Shown: piece by piece, positions 18,428 to 28,117 of the stretch
Layout: the number at the start of each line of letters is the position of its first letter
Numbering within the stretch: the first letter of the stretch is position 1
Origin: Thalassobium sp.
GTDB taxonomy: Bacteria > Pseudomonadota > Gammaproteobacteria > Pseudomonadales > Oceanobacteraceae
Direction: 5' to 3'
NCBI GenBank assembly: GCA_002733205.1
Contig: NVUW01000010.1
Span: 1-62,918, forward strand
DNA length: 62,918 nucleotides
Notes under the pieces: model-generated
Told to the model about the DNA's origin: nothing
Seen by the model: only the letters and a program-made list of their open reading frames with translations
Database searches by the model: none
Program-made: the position numbers and the translations under genes

Positions 18428-20122
18428 ATGAACGAATTTGATTACATTATTGTCGGTGCCGGTTCTGCCGGTTGTGTGCTGGCGAATCGTCTGAGCGAAG
18501 ATCCTCAGGTATCGGTACTGCTGCTCGAAACCGGTGGTTCGGATAAAAGTATTTTTATTCAGATGCCAACTGCATTGTCCATTCCGATGAATACCAAAAA
18601 ATACGCCTGGCAGTTTGAAACCGAGCCGGAGCCGTATCTGAATAACCGCCGCATGCATTGCCCGCGCGGTAAAGTGCTGGGTGGCTCGTCATCCATTAAT
18701 GGCATGGTGTATGTGCGTGGCCACGCCCGTGATTTTGATGAGTGGGCAGAAGCTGGCGCGAAAGAATGGGATTACGCCCATTGTTTACCCTATTTTAAAA
18801 AGGCCGAAACCTGGGCCTTTGGTGGTGATGAGTATCGCGGCGACAGCGGACCGTTAGGCGTTAATAACGGCAATAATATGCAGAACCCGCTGTACGGTGC
18901 TTTTATTAAAGCCGGGCAGCAGGCTGGCTATGACTTTACCGCCGACTATAACGGTAAGCAGCAGGAAGGTTTCGGCCCTATGCATATGACGGTTAAAAAT
19001 GGCCTGCGCTGGTCAACCGCCAATGCCTATCTGCGTCCGGCGATGAAACGCAATAATTTAACCGTGATTACCCATGCGCTGGTGCATAAGGTTCTTTTGG
19101 ACAAGCAGCCGGATGCATTGCGTGCGACCGGTGTGCGCTATGAGCGTAAAGGTAAGATTGAAAATCTGCGTGCGCGTAAAGAAGTTATTTTGTCGGCCGG
19201 TTCCGTTGGTTCACCGCATATTCTGCAGTTATCCGGTATTGGTCCGCGTGAGGTACTGGAGAAAGCCGGTATTGAAGTGAACCATCACTTACCCGGTGTC
19301 GGAGAAAATCTGCAGGATCATCTGGAGTTTTATTTTCAGTTTAAATGCAAACAGCCCATTACCCTGAACAGCAAGCTGGGGTTGTGGAGCAAGTTTTTAA
19401 TTGGCAGTCGCTGGATATTTACCCGTAAAGGTTTGGGGGCAACCAATCATTTTGAATCCTGTGGTTTTATCCGCTCTAAAGCCGGGGTTGAATGGCCGGA
19501 CCTGCAATACCATTTTTTACCCGCAGCAATGCGTTATGACGGCCGAACGGCATTCGATGGTCATGGTTTTCAGGTGCATATCGGTCATAACAAACCGAAA
19601 AGCCGCGGCCATATTCAGGCTGTCAGCGCTGATCCGCACAGCGCACCGCGTATTCTGTTTAATTATCTGCAACATGAGGATGACCGTGAAGGCTTCCGCG
19701 ACTGTGTAAAGCGAACGCGTGAAATTATTGGTCAGCCGGCATTTGATGCTTATCGCGACGGTGAAATTCAACCGGGCGAACAGGTGCAAACGGATGAACA
19801 GATTGATGAATTTGTACGCAGTAATGTCGAGAGCGCTTATCACCCGTCCTGCTCCTGCAAAATGGGCACCGATGAATTGGCCGTGGTTGATCCAGAAACC
19901 CGCGTTCATGGTGTGCAAGGGCTGCGCGTGGTTGATTCTTCTGTTTTTCCGACCATTCCGAACGGCAATTTAAATGCGCCCACAATTATGGTGGCCGAGC
20001 GGGCGGCGGATTTTATCCGCAGTCGTCTGACGGGCCACTCACAGATATTACCTCCCAGTAACGCAGAGGTTGGTATGGAAGCCAACTGGAAAGAAAAACA
20101 ACGGACTAATCCGCCGGCCTGA
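18428..20122 (+). CDS. betA: Choline dehydrogenase BetA (GMC oxidoreductase)
   Basis: Membrane-associated FAD enzyme oxidising choline to betaine aldehyde, first step of betaine synthesis. The dinucleotide motif [19 protein letters not shown] is near the N-terminus; [21 protein letters not shown] (about 78-98) and [16 protein letters not shown] (about 258-273) are the GMC signatures. The catalytic His is in [12 protein letters not shown] (about 474), and [20 protein letters not shown] closes the fold. ATG 18428 is preceded by GAGGAG; length 564 is normal. Confidence 0.96.
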   Translation: MNEFDYIIVGAGSAGCVLANRLSEDPQVSVLLLETGGSDKSIFIQMPTALSIPMNTKKYAWQFETEPEPYLNNRRMHCPRGKVLGGSSSINGMVYVRGHARDFDEWAEAGAKEWDYAHCLPYFKKAETWAFGGDEYRGDSGPLGVNNGNNMQNPLYGAFIKAGQQAGYDFTADYNGKQQEGFGPMHMTVKNGLRWSTANAYLRPAMKRNNLTVITHALVHKVLLDKQPDALRATGVRYERKGKIENLRARKEVILSAGSVGSPHILQLSGIGPREVLEKAGIEVNHHLPGVGENLQDHLEFYFQFKCKQPITLNSKLGLWSKFLIGSRWIFTRKGLGATNHFESCGFIRSKAGVEWPDLQYHFLPAAMRYDGRTAFDGHGFQVHIGHNKPKSRGHIQAVSADPHSAPRILFNYLQHEDDREGFRDCVKRTREIIGQPAFDAYRDGEIQPGEQVQTDEQIDEFVRSNVESAYHPSCSCKMGTDELAVVDPETRVHGVQGLRVVDSSVFPTIPNGNLNAPTIMVAERAADFIRSRLTGHSQILPPSNAEVGMEANWKEKQRTNPPA

Positions 20123-20149
20123 TCCGGCAAAAAAACGCAGGAGAGAACG

Positions 20150-21073
20150 ATGACTTTACGAACGATTTTATTATCCATGGTATTGGCTGCAGGTTCTGCC
20201 GCTCAGGCTGAACAGTGCGATACGGTACGCTTTTCCGATGTTGGCTGGACGGATATTACCGCCACCACCGCACTGGCTTCTGTAGTGCTGGAAAGCGCTG
20301 GCTATGAAACCAATACGCAGTTGTTATCGGTGCCGGTGACGTATAAATCGCTGGAAAACAGCGATATTGATGTGTTTCTGGGCAACTGGATGCCAACCAT
20401 GGAAGGCGATATTAAAGCCTACCGTGAACGTGGCACAGTCGATACCGTGCGTAAAAATCTGAGCGGTGCCAAATACACACTGGCTGTGCCTCAGTATGTC
20501 TATGATGCCGGGGTAAAAACCTTTGCGGATATCGCGAAATTTGCCGATAAATTCGACCAGAAAATCTACGGAATTGAGCCGGGTAACGATGGTAACCGCC
20601 TGATTCAGGACATGATTGATCAGAACGCTTTTGGCCTGAAAGGCTTTGAAGTAGTGGAATCAAGCGAAGCCGGTATGTTGTCGCAGGTTAAGCGTAAAAC
20701 CCGTCGTGATAAGTGGATTGTATTTCTTGGCTGGGAACCACACCCGATGAACAGTAACTTTAACCTGGCCTACCTGGAAGGCGGTGATGATTTCTTTGGC
20801 CCGGATCTGGGTGGCGCATCGGTCTTTACCAACACCCGTAAAGGCTATGTTGGCCAGTGTGCGGAAATTGGTAAATTCCTTAACAATCTGAGCTTTACCC
20901 TGGAAATGGAAAATCAGGTGATGGCGGCCATCCTTGATGATGGTAAAAAACCCAAAGCCGCAGCGACCCAATGGCTGAAACAGAATCCCGACGTACTGAG
21001 CGTCTGGCTGAAAGACGTTAAAGCCGCCGATGGCTCGCCAGCTTTAAGCAAGGCACAGGCTGCTTTCCGTTAA
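20150..21073 (+). CDS. choX: Choline ABC transporter substrate-binding protein ChoX
   Basis: Periplasmic binding protein for choline/betaine uptake. The signal peptide is about residues 1-20 (LAAGSAAQA-EQC). The mature protein matches the ProX/ChoX family: FSDVGWTDITATTALASVVLESAGY, VFLGNWMPTME, GIEPGNDGNR and FLGWEPHPMN, the last two containing expected ligand-box residues. Lying right behind betIBA, it most likely supplies choline to BetA. A hairpin after the gene may uncouple its high expression from choW. Confidence 0.93.
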   Translation: MTLRTILLSMVLAAGSAAQAEQCDTVRFSDVGWTDITATTALASVVLESAGYETNTQLLSVPVTYKSLENSDIDVFLGNWMPTMEGDIKAYRERGTVDTVRKNLSGAKYTLAVPQYVYDAGVKTFADIAKFADKFDQKIYGIEPGNDGNRLIQDMIDQNAFGLKGFEVVESSEAGMLSQVKRKTRRDKWIVFLGWEPHPMNSNFNLAYLEGGDDFFGPDLGGASVFTNTRKGYVGQCAEIGKFLNNLSFTLEMENQVMAAILDDGKKPKAAATQWLKQNPDVLSVWLKDVKAADGSPALSKAQAAFR

Positions 21074-21085
21074 GTATCCATAAAA

Positions 21086-21120
21086 CAGGAAGTCTGTTCA
21101 CTGAATGTTCTGACTTCCTG
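21086..21120 (+). terminator. Hairpin between choX and choW
   Basis: Perfect 9-bp stem CAGGAAGTC / GACTTCCTG with a 17-nt loop, followed by a T-rich stretch after an interval. Typical of a partial terminator or mRNA-stabilising hairpin after a binding-protein gene. Confidence 0.6.
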
Positions 21121-21150
21121 CTTAAATTTCTGTTCTTTTTTTACAGATTT

Positions 21151-21190
21151 TTCAATTACGTGAGTCCTAATTCAACTACGTGAGTCTTAT
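21151..21190 (+). repeat. 20-bp tandem duplication at the choW start
   Basis: Two adjacent 20-bp units (21151-21170 and 21171-21190), both of the form TTCAA-TACGTGAGTC, match at 17 of 20 positions. The second copy runs into the choW ATG and supplies its GTGAG ribosome-binding sequence. Confidence 0.85.
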
Positions 21191-22019
21191 GGATAGTTTT
21201 AAAATTCCACTCGGTGAATACATCGAGCTGTTTTTCGACTGGCTGGTGGACAACACCTCCGGTTTCTTTGATGCCATGGCCGAATCACTGGAATGGCTTA
21301 TCAGTTCCAGTACCGATGCTCTGACCTGGATGCATCCGGCCGCTTTTATTGTGGTTCTGGCGCTGTTCGCGTTCTGGCTGCACCGTTCTGTGGGGCTGGT
21401 GCTGTATGCCGTTGCCTCGTTATTACTGATCTGGAATCTTGGGTACTGGGTCGAAACCATGCAGACCTTATCGTTGGTTCTGTATGCCACGCTGTTTTGT
21501 ATTTTGTTAGGTCTGCCGATTGGTATTTATGCTGCGCATCATCCGCGCTTATACACCGTATTACGGCCGGTGCTGGATTTGATGCAAACCGTTCCGCCCT
21601 TCGTGTATTTAATTCCGACGCTGACATTATTCGGATTGGGGGTTGTACCCGGTCTTATTTCCACCATTATTTTTGCCATTGCCGCGCCGGTACGTCTGAC
21701 GTATCTGGGTATTTCTGAGGTGCCGAAAGAAATGGTTGAAGCAGGTCAATCGTTTGGTGCGACCCGCTCACAGTTGTTGTGGCGTATCGAGCTGCCGGCA
21801 GCGGCGGCCAATATTGCCGCCGGTGTGACGCAGTGCATTATGTTATCACTGTCGATGGTGGTGATCGCGGCGTTGGTTGGTGCTGATGGTTTGGGTAAGC
21901 CTGTGGTCCGGGCATTGAATACCGTGGACATTGCCAGTGGTTTTGAAGCGGGTTTGGCCATTGTTCTGTTGGCGATTTTACTGGATCGCCTGTGCAAACA
22001 ACGTGAGCAGGTGGGCTGA
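21189..22019 (+). CDS. choW: Choline ABC transporter permease ChoW
   Basis: Inner-membrane permease of the ProW/ChoW type (276 residues from ATG 21189; a GTG at 21180 is an alternative). About six hydrophobic segments are visible. The ABC-permease loop PKEMVEAGQSFGATRSQLLWRIELPAAAANIAAG (EAA motif) is intact for contact with ChoV. It lies between choX and choV in the choline operon. Confidence 0.93.
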   Translation: MDSFKIPLGEYIELFFDWLVDNTSGFFDAMAESLEWLISSSTDALTWMHPAAFIVVLALFAFWLHRSVGLVLYAVASLLLIWNLGYWVETMQTLSLVLYATLFCILLGLPIGIYAAHHPRLYTVLRPVLDLMQTVPPFVYLIPTLTLFGLGVVPGLISTIIFAIAAPVRLTYLGISEVPKEMVEAGQSFGATRSQLLWRIELPAAAANIAAGVTQCIMLSLSMVVIAALVGADGLGKPVVRALNTVDIASGFEAGLAIVLLAILLDRLCKQREQVG

Positions 22020-22020
22020 T

Positions 22021-23187
22021 ATGATCGAAATTAAACATCTTGATGTGGTCTTCGGCGCGCAGCCGCAACAGGCGCTGGCGTTGCTTGATCAGGGGCTGGA
22101 TCGCGAACAGGTTCGTGCTCAGAGCGGTTCTTTGATTGCCGTTAAAGATGCATCGTTAACGGTAAAACGCGGTGAAATCTGCGTATTGATGGGGCTGTCC
22201 GGTTCCGGTAAATCCAGCCTGTTGCGTTGTATTAATGGCCTGAACCCGGTTGCCCGCGGTGCGGTGAATATTGAGCATGAAGGTGAAATGCTCGACTTTG
22301 CCAGTGCCGATGCGCAAACCCAGCGCGATATCCGTATGCGCCGGATTTCCATGGTGTTTCAGAAATTTGCATTAATGCCCTGGCTGACGGTGGAGCAGAA
22401 CGTTGCGATGCCACTGGAATTACAGGGCTTGCCGAAAGCTGAAATCAAGCGCCGGGTGAACGAGCAGCTTGAGGTTGTTGGTTTGGCTGAATGGCGCAAG
22501 CTTAAGCCAGGTAAGCTATCCGGCGGTATGCAGCAGCGGGTCGGTCTGGCACGGGCGCTGGCGGTTGAATCCGATATTTTATTAATGGATGAGCCATTTT
22601 CGGCGCTGGACCCATTAATCCGTACTCAGTTGCAGGACGAATTATTGCAGCTGCAGGAAAAACTGAAAAAGACCATTATTTTTGTCAGCCACGATCTTGA
22701 CGAAGCGCTGAAGCTTGGCAGCCATATCGCCATAATGAAAGACGGTGAAATTGTGCAGCACGGTAAGCCGGAAAGCATTGTTCTGAACCCGGCGAACGAT
22801 TATGTCCGTGATTTTGTTGCCCATACCAATCCGCTGAACGTATTGCGTGCCGGGTCAATAATGCGTGAATTGACGGATATGTCGCAGCAGGAACGGGGCT
22901 ATTGCCTGAGTAAGCGCCATGATTATTGGCTTAGCCTCGATGGTAATCAGGTACAGGTAAAAGATCAGGTCTATGCTGTACAGTGTTGGCAGAGTGGTGA
23001 TGACATCAGCGCTTTACAGCAGATCCCAACCCTTGTTGGACCACGTACCGCGATGCACGATGTGATGGAAATTCGCTATCACACCGGACACTCGGTTCTG
23101 GTCGGCGATGATCAGGCTGTACAGGGCGTTGTCGGAGACCGGGAGTTGTACCACACGCTGCTTGGCAAGATGATGTCTGATGACTAG
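22021..23187 (+). CDS. choV: Choline ABC transporter ATP-binding protein ChoV
   Basis: Cytoplasmic ATPase driving choline uptake. Start is ATG 22021, 1 bp after the choW stop; the frame's open extension upstream lies inside choW. Walker A GLSGSGKSSLLR (about 60-71), signature LSGGMQQRVGLARALA (about 165-180), Walker B ILLMDEPFSALDPL and H-loop FVSHDLDEALKL are complete. After the ATPase core (to about 265) there is a ~120-residue C-terminal regulatory region, as in choline-specific ProV-like proteins. Confidence 0.94.
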   Translation: MIEIKHLDVVFGAQPQQALALLDQGLDREQVRAQSGSLIAVKDASLTVKRGEICVLMGLSGSGKSSLLRCINGLNPVARGAVNIEHEGEMLDFASADAQTQRDIRMRRISMVFQKFALMPWLTVEQNVAMPLELQGLPKAEIKRRVNEQLEVVGLAEWRKLKPGKLSGGMQQRVGLARALAVESDILLMDEPFSALDPLIRTQLQDELLQLQEKLKKTIIFVSHDLDEALKLGSHIAIMKDGEIVQHGKPESIVLNPANDYVRDFVAHTNPLNVLRAGSIMRELTDMSQQERGYCLSKRHDYWLSLDGNQVQVKDQVYAVQCWQSGDDISALQQIPTLVGPRTAMHDVMEIRYHTGHSVLVGDDQAVQGVVGDRELYHTLLGKMMSDD

Positions 23188-23189
23188 GG

Positions 23190-23216
23190 CCTGTTTAATT
23201 CGCGTTGACAGGCCCG
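23190..23216 (+). terminator. Hairpin after choV
   Basis: GGGCCTGT / ACAGGCCC stem starting 3 bp after the stop, without a strong T-run. It shares GGGCCTGTT with the ends of the MITE at 15781, so it may be an element remnant working as a weak terminator. Confidence 0.5.
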
Positions 23217-23347
23217 GGTGAACCCCTGGGGTTTGCGCAATTATTTGCTACAGATAGTCAGGTTGTTATATCTGCCATCGTAGCGAATATCCACGGAAAA
23301 CCCTGAGTTTTCCGGGATTCATTCATAATAAGGAAGGAGAGAGTCTT

Positions 23348-24412
23348 TTGAAAAAAATACACTTATCCCTGGCCATTGCGGCCATCAGTGCAAGTGCGGT
23401 ACCGGCCGTTGCATCGGAATCGATCAGTGGTGGCTTCTGGCTGAATCATGCTATTGATGCTCAAAATGAAAGTGTTGATGAAGTGTCTTATGGTGATACC
23501 AACTTCGAAGCGCTGATTCTGTATATCGATAAAACCGATGAAAAAACCGGCTGGCAGTTCTCGTCAGAAATGCGTTATGGCACCGGTGCTTTCACCGATC
23601 CGGCGAATAACAATACCGGTGCTCATTTTGGCTTCCATAAAGCCTGGGTGGGTAAAACCTTTGGCAAGGGCGAGCTGAAAATCGGTAAATCTCAGGTGCC
23701 TTTTGGTTGGGCAACCGTTAACTTCTGGCCTGGCGATGAATTGCTGGGCGGCTACGCCGACCAGATGGATGTGGGTGTTAAGTGGAGTGCCGATCTGGGT
23801 GCGGTTAACTATGACGTTGCTTACTTCCACGTTGATGACTTTGGTGCCAGCACCGAAACCATGGATGACGGTGGTCACTGGGGCAGCACAACCACTTACC
23901 AGAAAACGCAGACTTTTGTGCTGAACGGTGCGTACGATCTGGCCGAAAAACAGAAAGTGGGTGCGTCTTACCAGAACGGTAAATTGCGTGATCTGAGCGG
24001 TGCCAATGCCGATCGTCCGTACGTTGGCGACCATAATGCCGCCGTTGTGTATTACGAAGGTGAGTTCAACAACTTAGGCGTTAAAGCCCAGTATATGATC
24101 ACCGAGCGTGACCTGAACGGTATTGGTGGTACCAACGGTTTGCCGAAAATTAAAAACGACCGTAAAGCGGTTACGCTGACTTACAGCATGGGTGATTACC
24201 TGTTTTATGTGGATTACACCAATGCCGAAGCCAATACCAAAGGTAATACCGTGGGCTCTGCCGACAGCTGGGCACCGGGTATGAGCTATAACTATGGTCC
24301 GGGTTGGTTCTACGTTGAATATGTATCCAATGATGGTGATATCGGTGAAGACGGCGAAGTCGTTGATGGCGACTTCGATGCCCTCTATCTGACCATGGAT
24401 TATTACTTCTGA
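23348..24412 (+). CDS. Outer-membrane porin-like protein, end of the choline locus
   Basis: A 354-residue secreted protein: signal peptide about 1-22 (VPAVA-SES), then alternating strands with many Tyr/Trp/Gly, ending YLTMDYYF with the C-terminal Phe required by outer-membrane barrels. The HKAWVGKTFGKGELKIGKSQVPFGW segment is like phosphate/carboxylate-type porins. Start is TTG 23348 with AAGGAAGGAGA upstream. Position behind choV on the same strand suggests an outer-membrane entry route for choline or betaine; this is inference. Confidence 0.8.
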   Translation: MKKIHLSLAIAAISASAVPAVASESISGGFWLNHAIDAQNESVDEVSYGDTNFEALILYIDKTDEKTGWQFSSEMRYGTGAFTDPANNNTGAHFGFHKAWVGKTFGKGELKIGKSQVPFGWATVNFWPGDELLGGYADQMDVGVKWSADLGAVNYDVAYFHVDDFGASTETMDDGGHWGSTTTYQKTQTFVLNGAYDLAEKQKVGASYQNGKLRDLSGANADRPYVGDHNAAVVYYEGEFNNLGVKAQYMITERDLNGIGGTNGLPKIKNDRKAVTLTYSMGDYLFYVDYTNAEANTKGNTVGSADSWAPGMSYNYGPGWFYVEYVSNDGDIGEDGEVVDGDFDALYLTMDYYF

Positions 24413-24436
24413 TTGCATAAGACGTAATAAGACCAT

Positions 24437-24468
24437 AAAAAAACCGCAGCTCAGGCTGCGGTTTTTTT
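24437..24468. terminator. Bidirectional terminator after the porin
   Basis: AAACCGCAGC / GCTGCGGTTT stem with TCAG loop and long A- and T-runs. It is shared with the convergent dehydrogenase gene. Confidence 0.92.
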
Positions 24469-24497
24469 ATGCATCAGATAATGCTGTGTTCTCAGCC

Positions 24498-25349
24498 TCA
24501 GCGTTTTAACGCCAGCAGGCCGAATTTTTTGCTCAGAATTTTGTCGAGCAAGGCGAGTGGAATCCAGCGCTTCATAAAAGGCAGTGCGCGGCTGCCATTA
24601 CCGATACGGATCACCGGATCGGGCTGGCTTAATAACTGTGCCATTAATTCACGGGCAAAATCCGCCGCCGGGGTTGGGTTATCCTGTGACGCTGTTGCCC
24701 GTGCCTGAATCTGTTGTTTCAGCGGAGCGTAGAGTGAATCAGGCTGAATCAGATCACCCAGGTTGGCCAGAGAGTTATCACCGAATTTTGATTGAATTGC
24801 ACCAGGCTGAACGGTAATGACCTGAATATTAAAGGGCGCCAGCTCCATACGCAGAGCATCGGATAGGGCATGCAGTGCGGCTTTGGTGGCGCAGTAAGCG
24901 CCGGAAAACGGGGTGGTCAGAATGCCGGAAACCGACCCGATGTTAACCACCTGAGCCGGATGTTTTTCATTTTGCCCGGCCTGTAATAACGGCAGTAACG
25001 CTTTCGTCAGGGCAACCGGCGCAAACACATTGGTGGCAAACTGTTGCTGCAATGATTCGCTGCTGAGTTCCGCAACCGGCCCCATCGCGGCATAGCCGGC
25101 ATTATTAATCAGGCAATGAAGATGGCCGGAGCGCTCGCGGATGGTTGTTGCCACACGGGTAATATCATCGGCGTTGTTGACATCCATCTGCAGCGGAATT
25201 AAATGCTCGCTGGTCAGGTTGGCCAGGCTTTCGGTATTACGCGCAGCGGCATACACCAGATAACCATGGCGCAGAAATTCTTCGGTCAGAGCGCGGCCGA
25301 TACCAGAAGAGCAGCCGGTAATCAGAACGGTTTTAGTATTCATGGTCAT
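24498..25349 (-). CDS. Short-chain dehydrogenase/reductase
   Basis: Classical SDR of 283 residues. Cofactor motif TGCSSGIGRAL (about 11-21), NNAGYAAMG (about 86-94), catalytic Ser in NIGSVSG and the YCATK pair (about 152-156) are all present. The absence of an Asp after beta2 (AARNTE, basic Arg instead) hints at NADPH preference. The C-terminal ~80 residues resemble ketoreductase-type SDRs acting on bulky substrates. Start ATG 25349 or the ATG two codons later; neither has a clear ribosome-binding site. Confidence 0.87.
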   Translation of the reverse strand: MTMNTKTVLITGCSSGIGRALTEEFLRHGYLVYAAARNTESLANLTSEHLIPLQMDVNNADDITRVATTIRERSGHLHCLINNAGYAAMGPVAELSSESLQQQFATNVFAPVALTKALLPLLQAGQNEKHPAQVVNIGSVSGILTTPFSGAYCATKAALHALSDALRMELAPFNIQVITVQPGAIQSKFGDNSLANLGDLIQPDSLYAPLKQQIQARATASQDNPTPAADFARELMAQLLSQPDPVIRIGNGSRALPFMKRWIPLALLDKILSKKFGLLALKR

Positions 25350-25445
25350 ATTGGCAATCTTTTAATTGTTATTGGTCAGGGTGCCACAATCCTGTGACAG
25401 GATTGTGGATGGCCTTTTTGTTTTAATTTGCTACTTCTGCAGTGT

Positions 25446-25553
25446 GTTGCATCTTACAAACCTGAGATGCATTGCACCTCACAAATCCGGGATGCGTTGC
25501 ATCTTATAAATCCGGGGTGCGTAGCATCTTATAAATCCGGGGTGCGTAGCATC
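25446..25553. repeat. 25-bp tandem repeat that includes the amidase stop codon
   Basis: Four adjacent units of exactly 25 bp (25446, 25471, 25496, 25521) plus 8 bp of a fifth. The consensus is GTTGCATCTTATAAATCCGG followed by GGTGC. Units 3 and 4 differ at one base; 1 and 2 are more diverged, so the array seems to have grown from the gene side outward. On the minus strand the gene-proximal unit encodes the last amidase residues MLRTPDL and its stop. Confidence 0.92.
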
Positions 25554-27076
25554 CACGGCTGCGCCTGCTCCAGTTGTTGGGCCAGTTGTAGCAGAGTGTG
25601 CTCATCGCCCATAGGGGCAATAAACTGCGAGCCCAGCGGCAGGTTATTTGCCGTCCAGTATAACGGCACCGACATCGCCGGCAGGCCGGTCAGGTTGGCG
25701 AGCTGGGTAAAGGGCAGTTTCTCCAGATTATCCAGTGCCATCTGTTTCACCATACCGCTTTTCAGCAGTAACTTATGCAGCCCAAAGGCATTGATCACTT
25801 TCATAGCTACCGCTTCCCATGCCGGTGGCTCAAAGCTGCCGATGGGTACAGGTTCAGAGCCCAGTGTTGGGGTTAACAGTAAATCGTAGCGCTGATGAAA
25901 CAGGTGCATGGTCTGGGCAAAATCATTCCAGCGGCGTTTGGCCTGTACAAAATCTCCGGCGGAAATGGTTTTACCGAGAAAGCCCAGCACCTTGGTGGTG
26001 TCTTCCACATCCAGATTGCTGATGCGGCTGCCTAATTGCTGTGCCATAAATTCGAGGTCGGCCGCAACATGGCCGAAATACATGGTCAGGTAACTGTCGG
26101 CCAGCGCTTCGCCATCCAGACGAATCTCAACCGCTTCAACCTCGTGGCCGAGTTGCTCCAGCAATTTGACGCTGTGTTCAACCGCAGCAATGGCATCGGC
26201 ACTGACCGGGCGGCCGATAAAGGAGGTGCTGGTGTAGCCAATGCGCAGTTTACGCAAGGGCTGGCTGAGAGAATCCTGATAGTTATTACGGCTGCGCAGC
26301 GGGTAAGGGCTGGAGCCATCGGGACCGGCGATCACATCCAGCATGGCGGCACTGTCACGCACGCTGCGGGTGAGTACATGCTCAGTCGCGGCACCGTCCC
26401 AGAATTCCTGCGCATAGGGACCGGTCGGTACCCGGCCACGGCTTGGCTTCAGGCCGAATAAACCACAGCAGGCCGCCGGAATACGGATAGAGCCGCCGCC
26501 ATCGCCACCAGAAGCCATCGGCACGATACCGGCGGCAATGGCCGCGGCAGAACCACCACTGGAGCCGCCGGGTGTGTGATTAAGATTCCAGGGATTGCGC
26601 GCCGGGCCAAAGGCTTTGGGTTCGGTGACGCCCATCAGTCCCAGTTCCGGCGTGTTGGTTTTGCCAAAAAACACCAGACCACTGTTACGGAAGCGTGCGG
26701 CCAGTTCACTGTCGCGGGGTGAAATACGGCCTTTTAACGCATTGCTGCCGTTGCTCAGCGGTGTTCCTTCGACTGCGCAGAGCAGGTCTTTCAGTAAGAA
26801 AGGCACACCGGAAAAGGGACCATCGGGTAAGCCGGCATTAATCTGGGCACGGCCGTAATCGTACAGCGGAGTAATGATGGCGTTGATTTTGGGATTCACC
26901 GCTTCGGCCCGGGCAATGGCCAGATCCAGCAGTTCGCTGGCGGAGGTTTCACCACGGCGAACCAGATCGGCAAGACCGAGGGCATCATGCTGACGGTATT
27001 CAAACTCCGGCGCGGAGGCGGATGATGGCGTTGTGGTTGTCGGGTTACTGACGGCAGTGGCGCTTGGCGTTTCCAT
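25529..27076 (-). CDS. Amidase signature family hydrolase
   Basis: Amidase of 515 residues with the Ser-cisSer-Lys triad: Lys96 in PFLLKDLL, cis-Ser172 in GGSSGGS and nucleophile Ser196 in [11 protein letters not shown]. The first ~25 residues are Thr/Ser/Pro-rich and unconserved. It is not GatA-like in context (no gatC or gatB nearby); a catabolic or amide-salvage role is likely, substrate unknown. The final seven codons and stop lie inside a 25-bp tandem repeat. ATG 27076; 120 bp separates it from apbE upstream. Confidence 0.9.
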   Translation of the reverse strand: METPSATAVSNPTTTTPSSASAPEFEYRQHDALGLADLVRRGETSASELLDLAIARAEAVNPKINAIITPLYDYGRAQINAGLPDGPFSGVPFLLKDLLCAVEGTPLSNGSNALKGRISPRDSELAARFRNSGLVFFGKTNTPELGLMGVTEPKAFGPARNPWNLNHTPGGSSGGSAAAIAAGIVPMASGGDGGGSIRIPAACCGLFGLKPSRGRVPTGPYAQEFWDGAATEHVLTRSVRDSAAMLDVIAGPDGSSPYPLRSRNNYQDSLSQPLRKLRIGYTSTSFIGRPVSADAIAAVEHSVKLLEQLGHEVEAVEIRLDGEALADSYLTMYFGHVAADLEFMAQQLGSRISNLDVEDTTKVLGFLGKTISAGDFVQAKRRWNDFAQTMHLFHQRYDLLLTPTLGSEPVPIGSFEPPAWEAVAMKVINAFGLHKLLLKSGMVKQMALDNLEKLPFTQLANLTGLPAMSVPLYWTANNLPLGSQFIAPMGDEHTLLQLAQQLEQAQPWMLRTPDL

Positions 27077-27196
27077 AGTCTGACCTGCTGATGTTTTTCT
27101 TATTGAGGGCCTCTTTATATCAGCCCTTGGCAGTAACGGCCAATGCCGCCGGTGTCAGGTTATGGGTGTTGAATGTCAGAACGCAGGTACTGAGCC

Positions 27197-28117
27197 TCAG
27201 GCTGCTGGTGTCAGAGGCTGCAGTTGCAGTGCGGGGTCGATCAGCAGGGCATGAACGTCTTGTTCATTAAGCCAGTCGACAGCTGCGGCTTCACGCAGCA
27301 TGGCAATGCTGGATAAGGTACCGGCCAGCAGGCAGGACGGCGCCAGTACCGTCACCGATGCCCAGTGGCTGACCGGCCAGCCAGACTTTGGGTTTAGCAG
27401 GTGGCAGTAACGGCGGCCATTCAGCTCAAAGTAGCGCTCGTAATCGCCACTGGTGGCCATGCCGCCACGGTATACCGGAAGTTGGGCAATGGCCTGTTCC
27501 GGCTTGCGTGGATGGCGCACACCCAGAAGCCAGGGCTCTTCTCCCTGTGCGCTGATTTTCGGGCCGAGAATGTGCAGATCACCGCCCAGGTCAACAATGC
27601 CCTGATGCACTCCGGCATTACGGGCAATGGCGGCGGCGCAATCGGCAGCGTACTCCTTGCCGATGCCGCCGAAATCCAGCTCCATATCGGCGGGCATCCA
27701 CAGTTCGTTAGCGTTCAGGGTGAGCCGGCCAAGGCCGATGCGCGGCAGCAGGCGTTGCAGATCAGTGGTATCGGGCAGCGTTGGCGTGCGGAAGTCCCAG
27801 ACGCTGCGCAGAATGCCGGAGCTGATATCAAACAAGCCATCGCTCTGCTCAAAACACACCTTGGCGTAATTCAGCAGCCAGGCGGTTTCGGCATCAATCA
27901 CGCTGGTTTGCCCGGCGTGTGCATTGAGACGAGAGAGCACACTGTCGTGACGGTAACGACTGTATTTCTGCTCAATGCGGCGCACTTCCTCTTCCATCTG
28001 CTGCGCCAGTGTATGAATACCGGGCAGGTCGGGCAGATGAAAGCAGCAGGGCGACGCCATGGCGGTAAACTCATGGCGGTGCAGGGTTACAGCTTCAGTA
28101 GCGGTATTCAATGCCAA
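27197..28117 (-). CDS. FAD:protein FMN transferase (ApbE family)
   Basis: Periplasmic or membrane-facing enzymes of this family transfer FMN from FAD to Thr/Ser of partner proteins. In 306 residues I see FTAMASPCCFHL (family start), KYSRYRHDSVLSRLN, ELDFGGIGKEYAAD, GIVDLGGDLHILG, ATSGDYERYF and YCHLLNPKSGWPV, so the fold is complete. Oddities: no clear signal peptide, and the usual metal-binding Asp of the late AxxxADALSTA motif is replaced (LLAGTLSSIAML). It overlaps the DUF3570 gene by 23 bp, so it is translated with it; the barrel is a candidate target. Confidence 0.9.
   Translation of the reverse strand: MALNTATEAVTLHRHEFTAMASPCCFHLPDLPGIHTLAQQMEEEVRRIEQKYSRYRHDSVLSRLNAHAGQTSVIDAETAWLLNYAKVCFEQSDGLFDISSGILRSVWDFRTPTLPDTTDLQRLLPRIGLGRLTLNANELWMPADMELDFGGIGKEYAADCAAAIARNAGVHQGIVDLGGDLHILGPKISAQGEEPWLLGVRHPRKPEQAIAQLPVYRGGMATSGDYERYFELNGRRYCHLLNPKSGWPVSHWASVTVLAPSCLLAGTLSSIAMLREAAAVDWLNEQDVHALLIDPALQLQPLTPAA

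Noticed and set aside
25446..25553. The 25-bp repeat array as a CRISPR
   Set aside because: Units are directly adjacent with no spacers, and there are no cas genes anywhere in the window.
25529..27076. Amidase as GatA of the Asp/Glu-tRNA amidotransferase
   Set aside because: The catalytic triad is shared, but the sequence around it and the lack of gatB or gatC nearby do not fit; it is kept as a general amidase.
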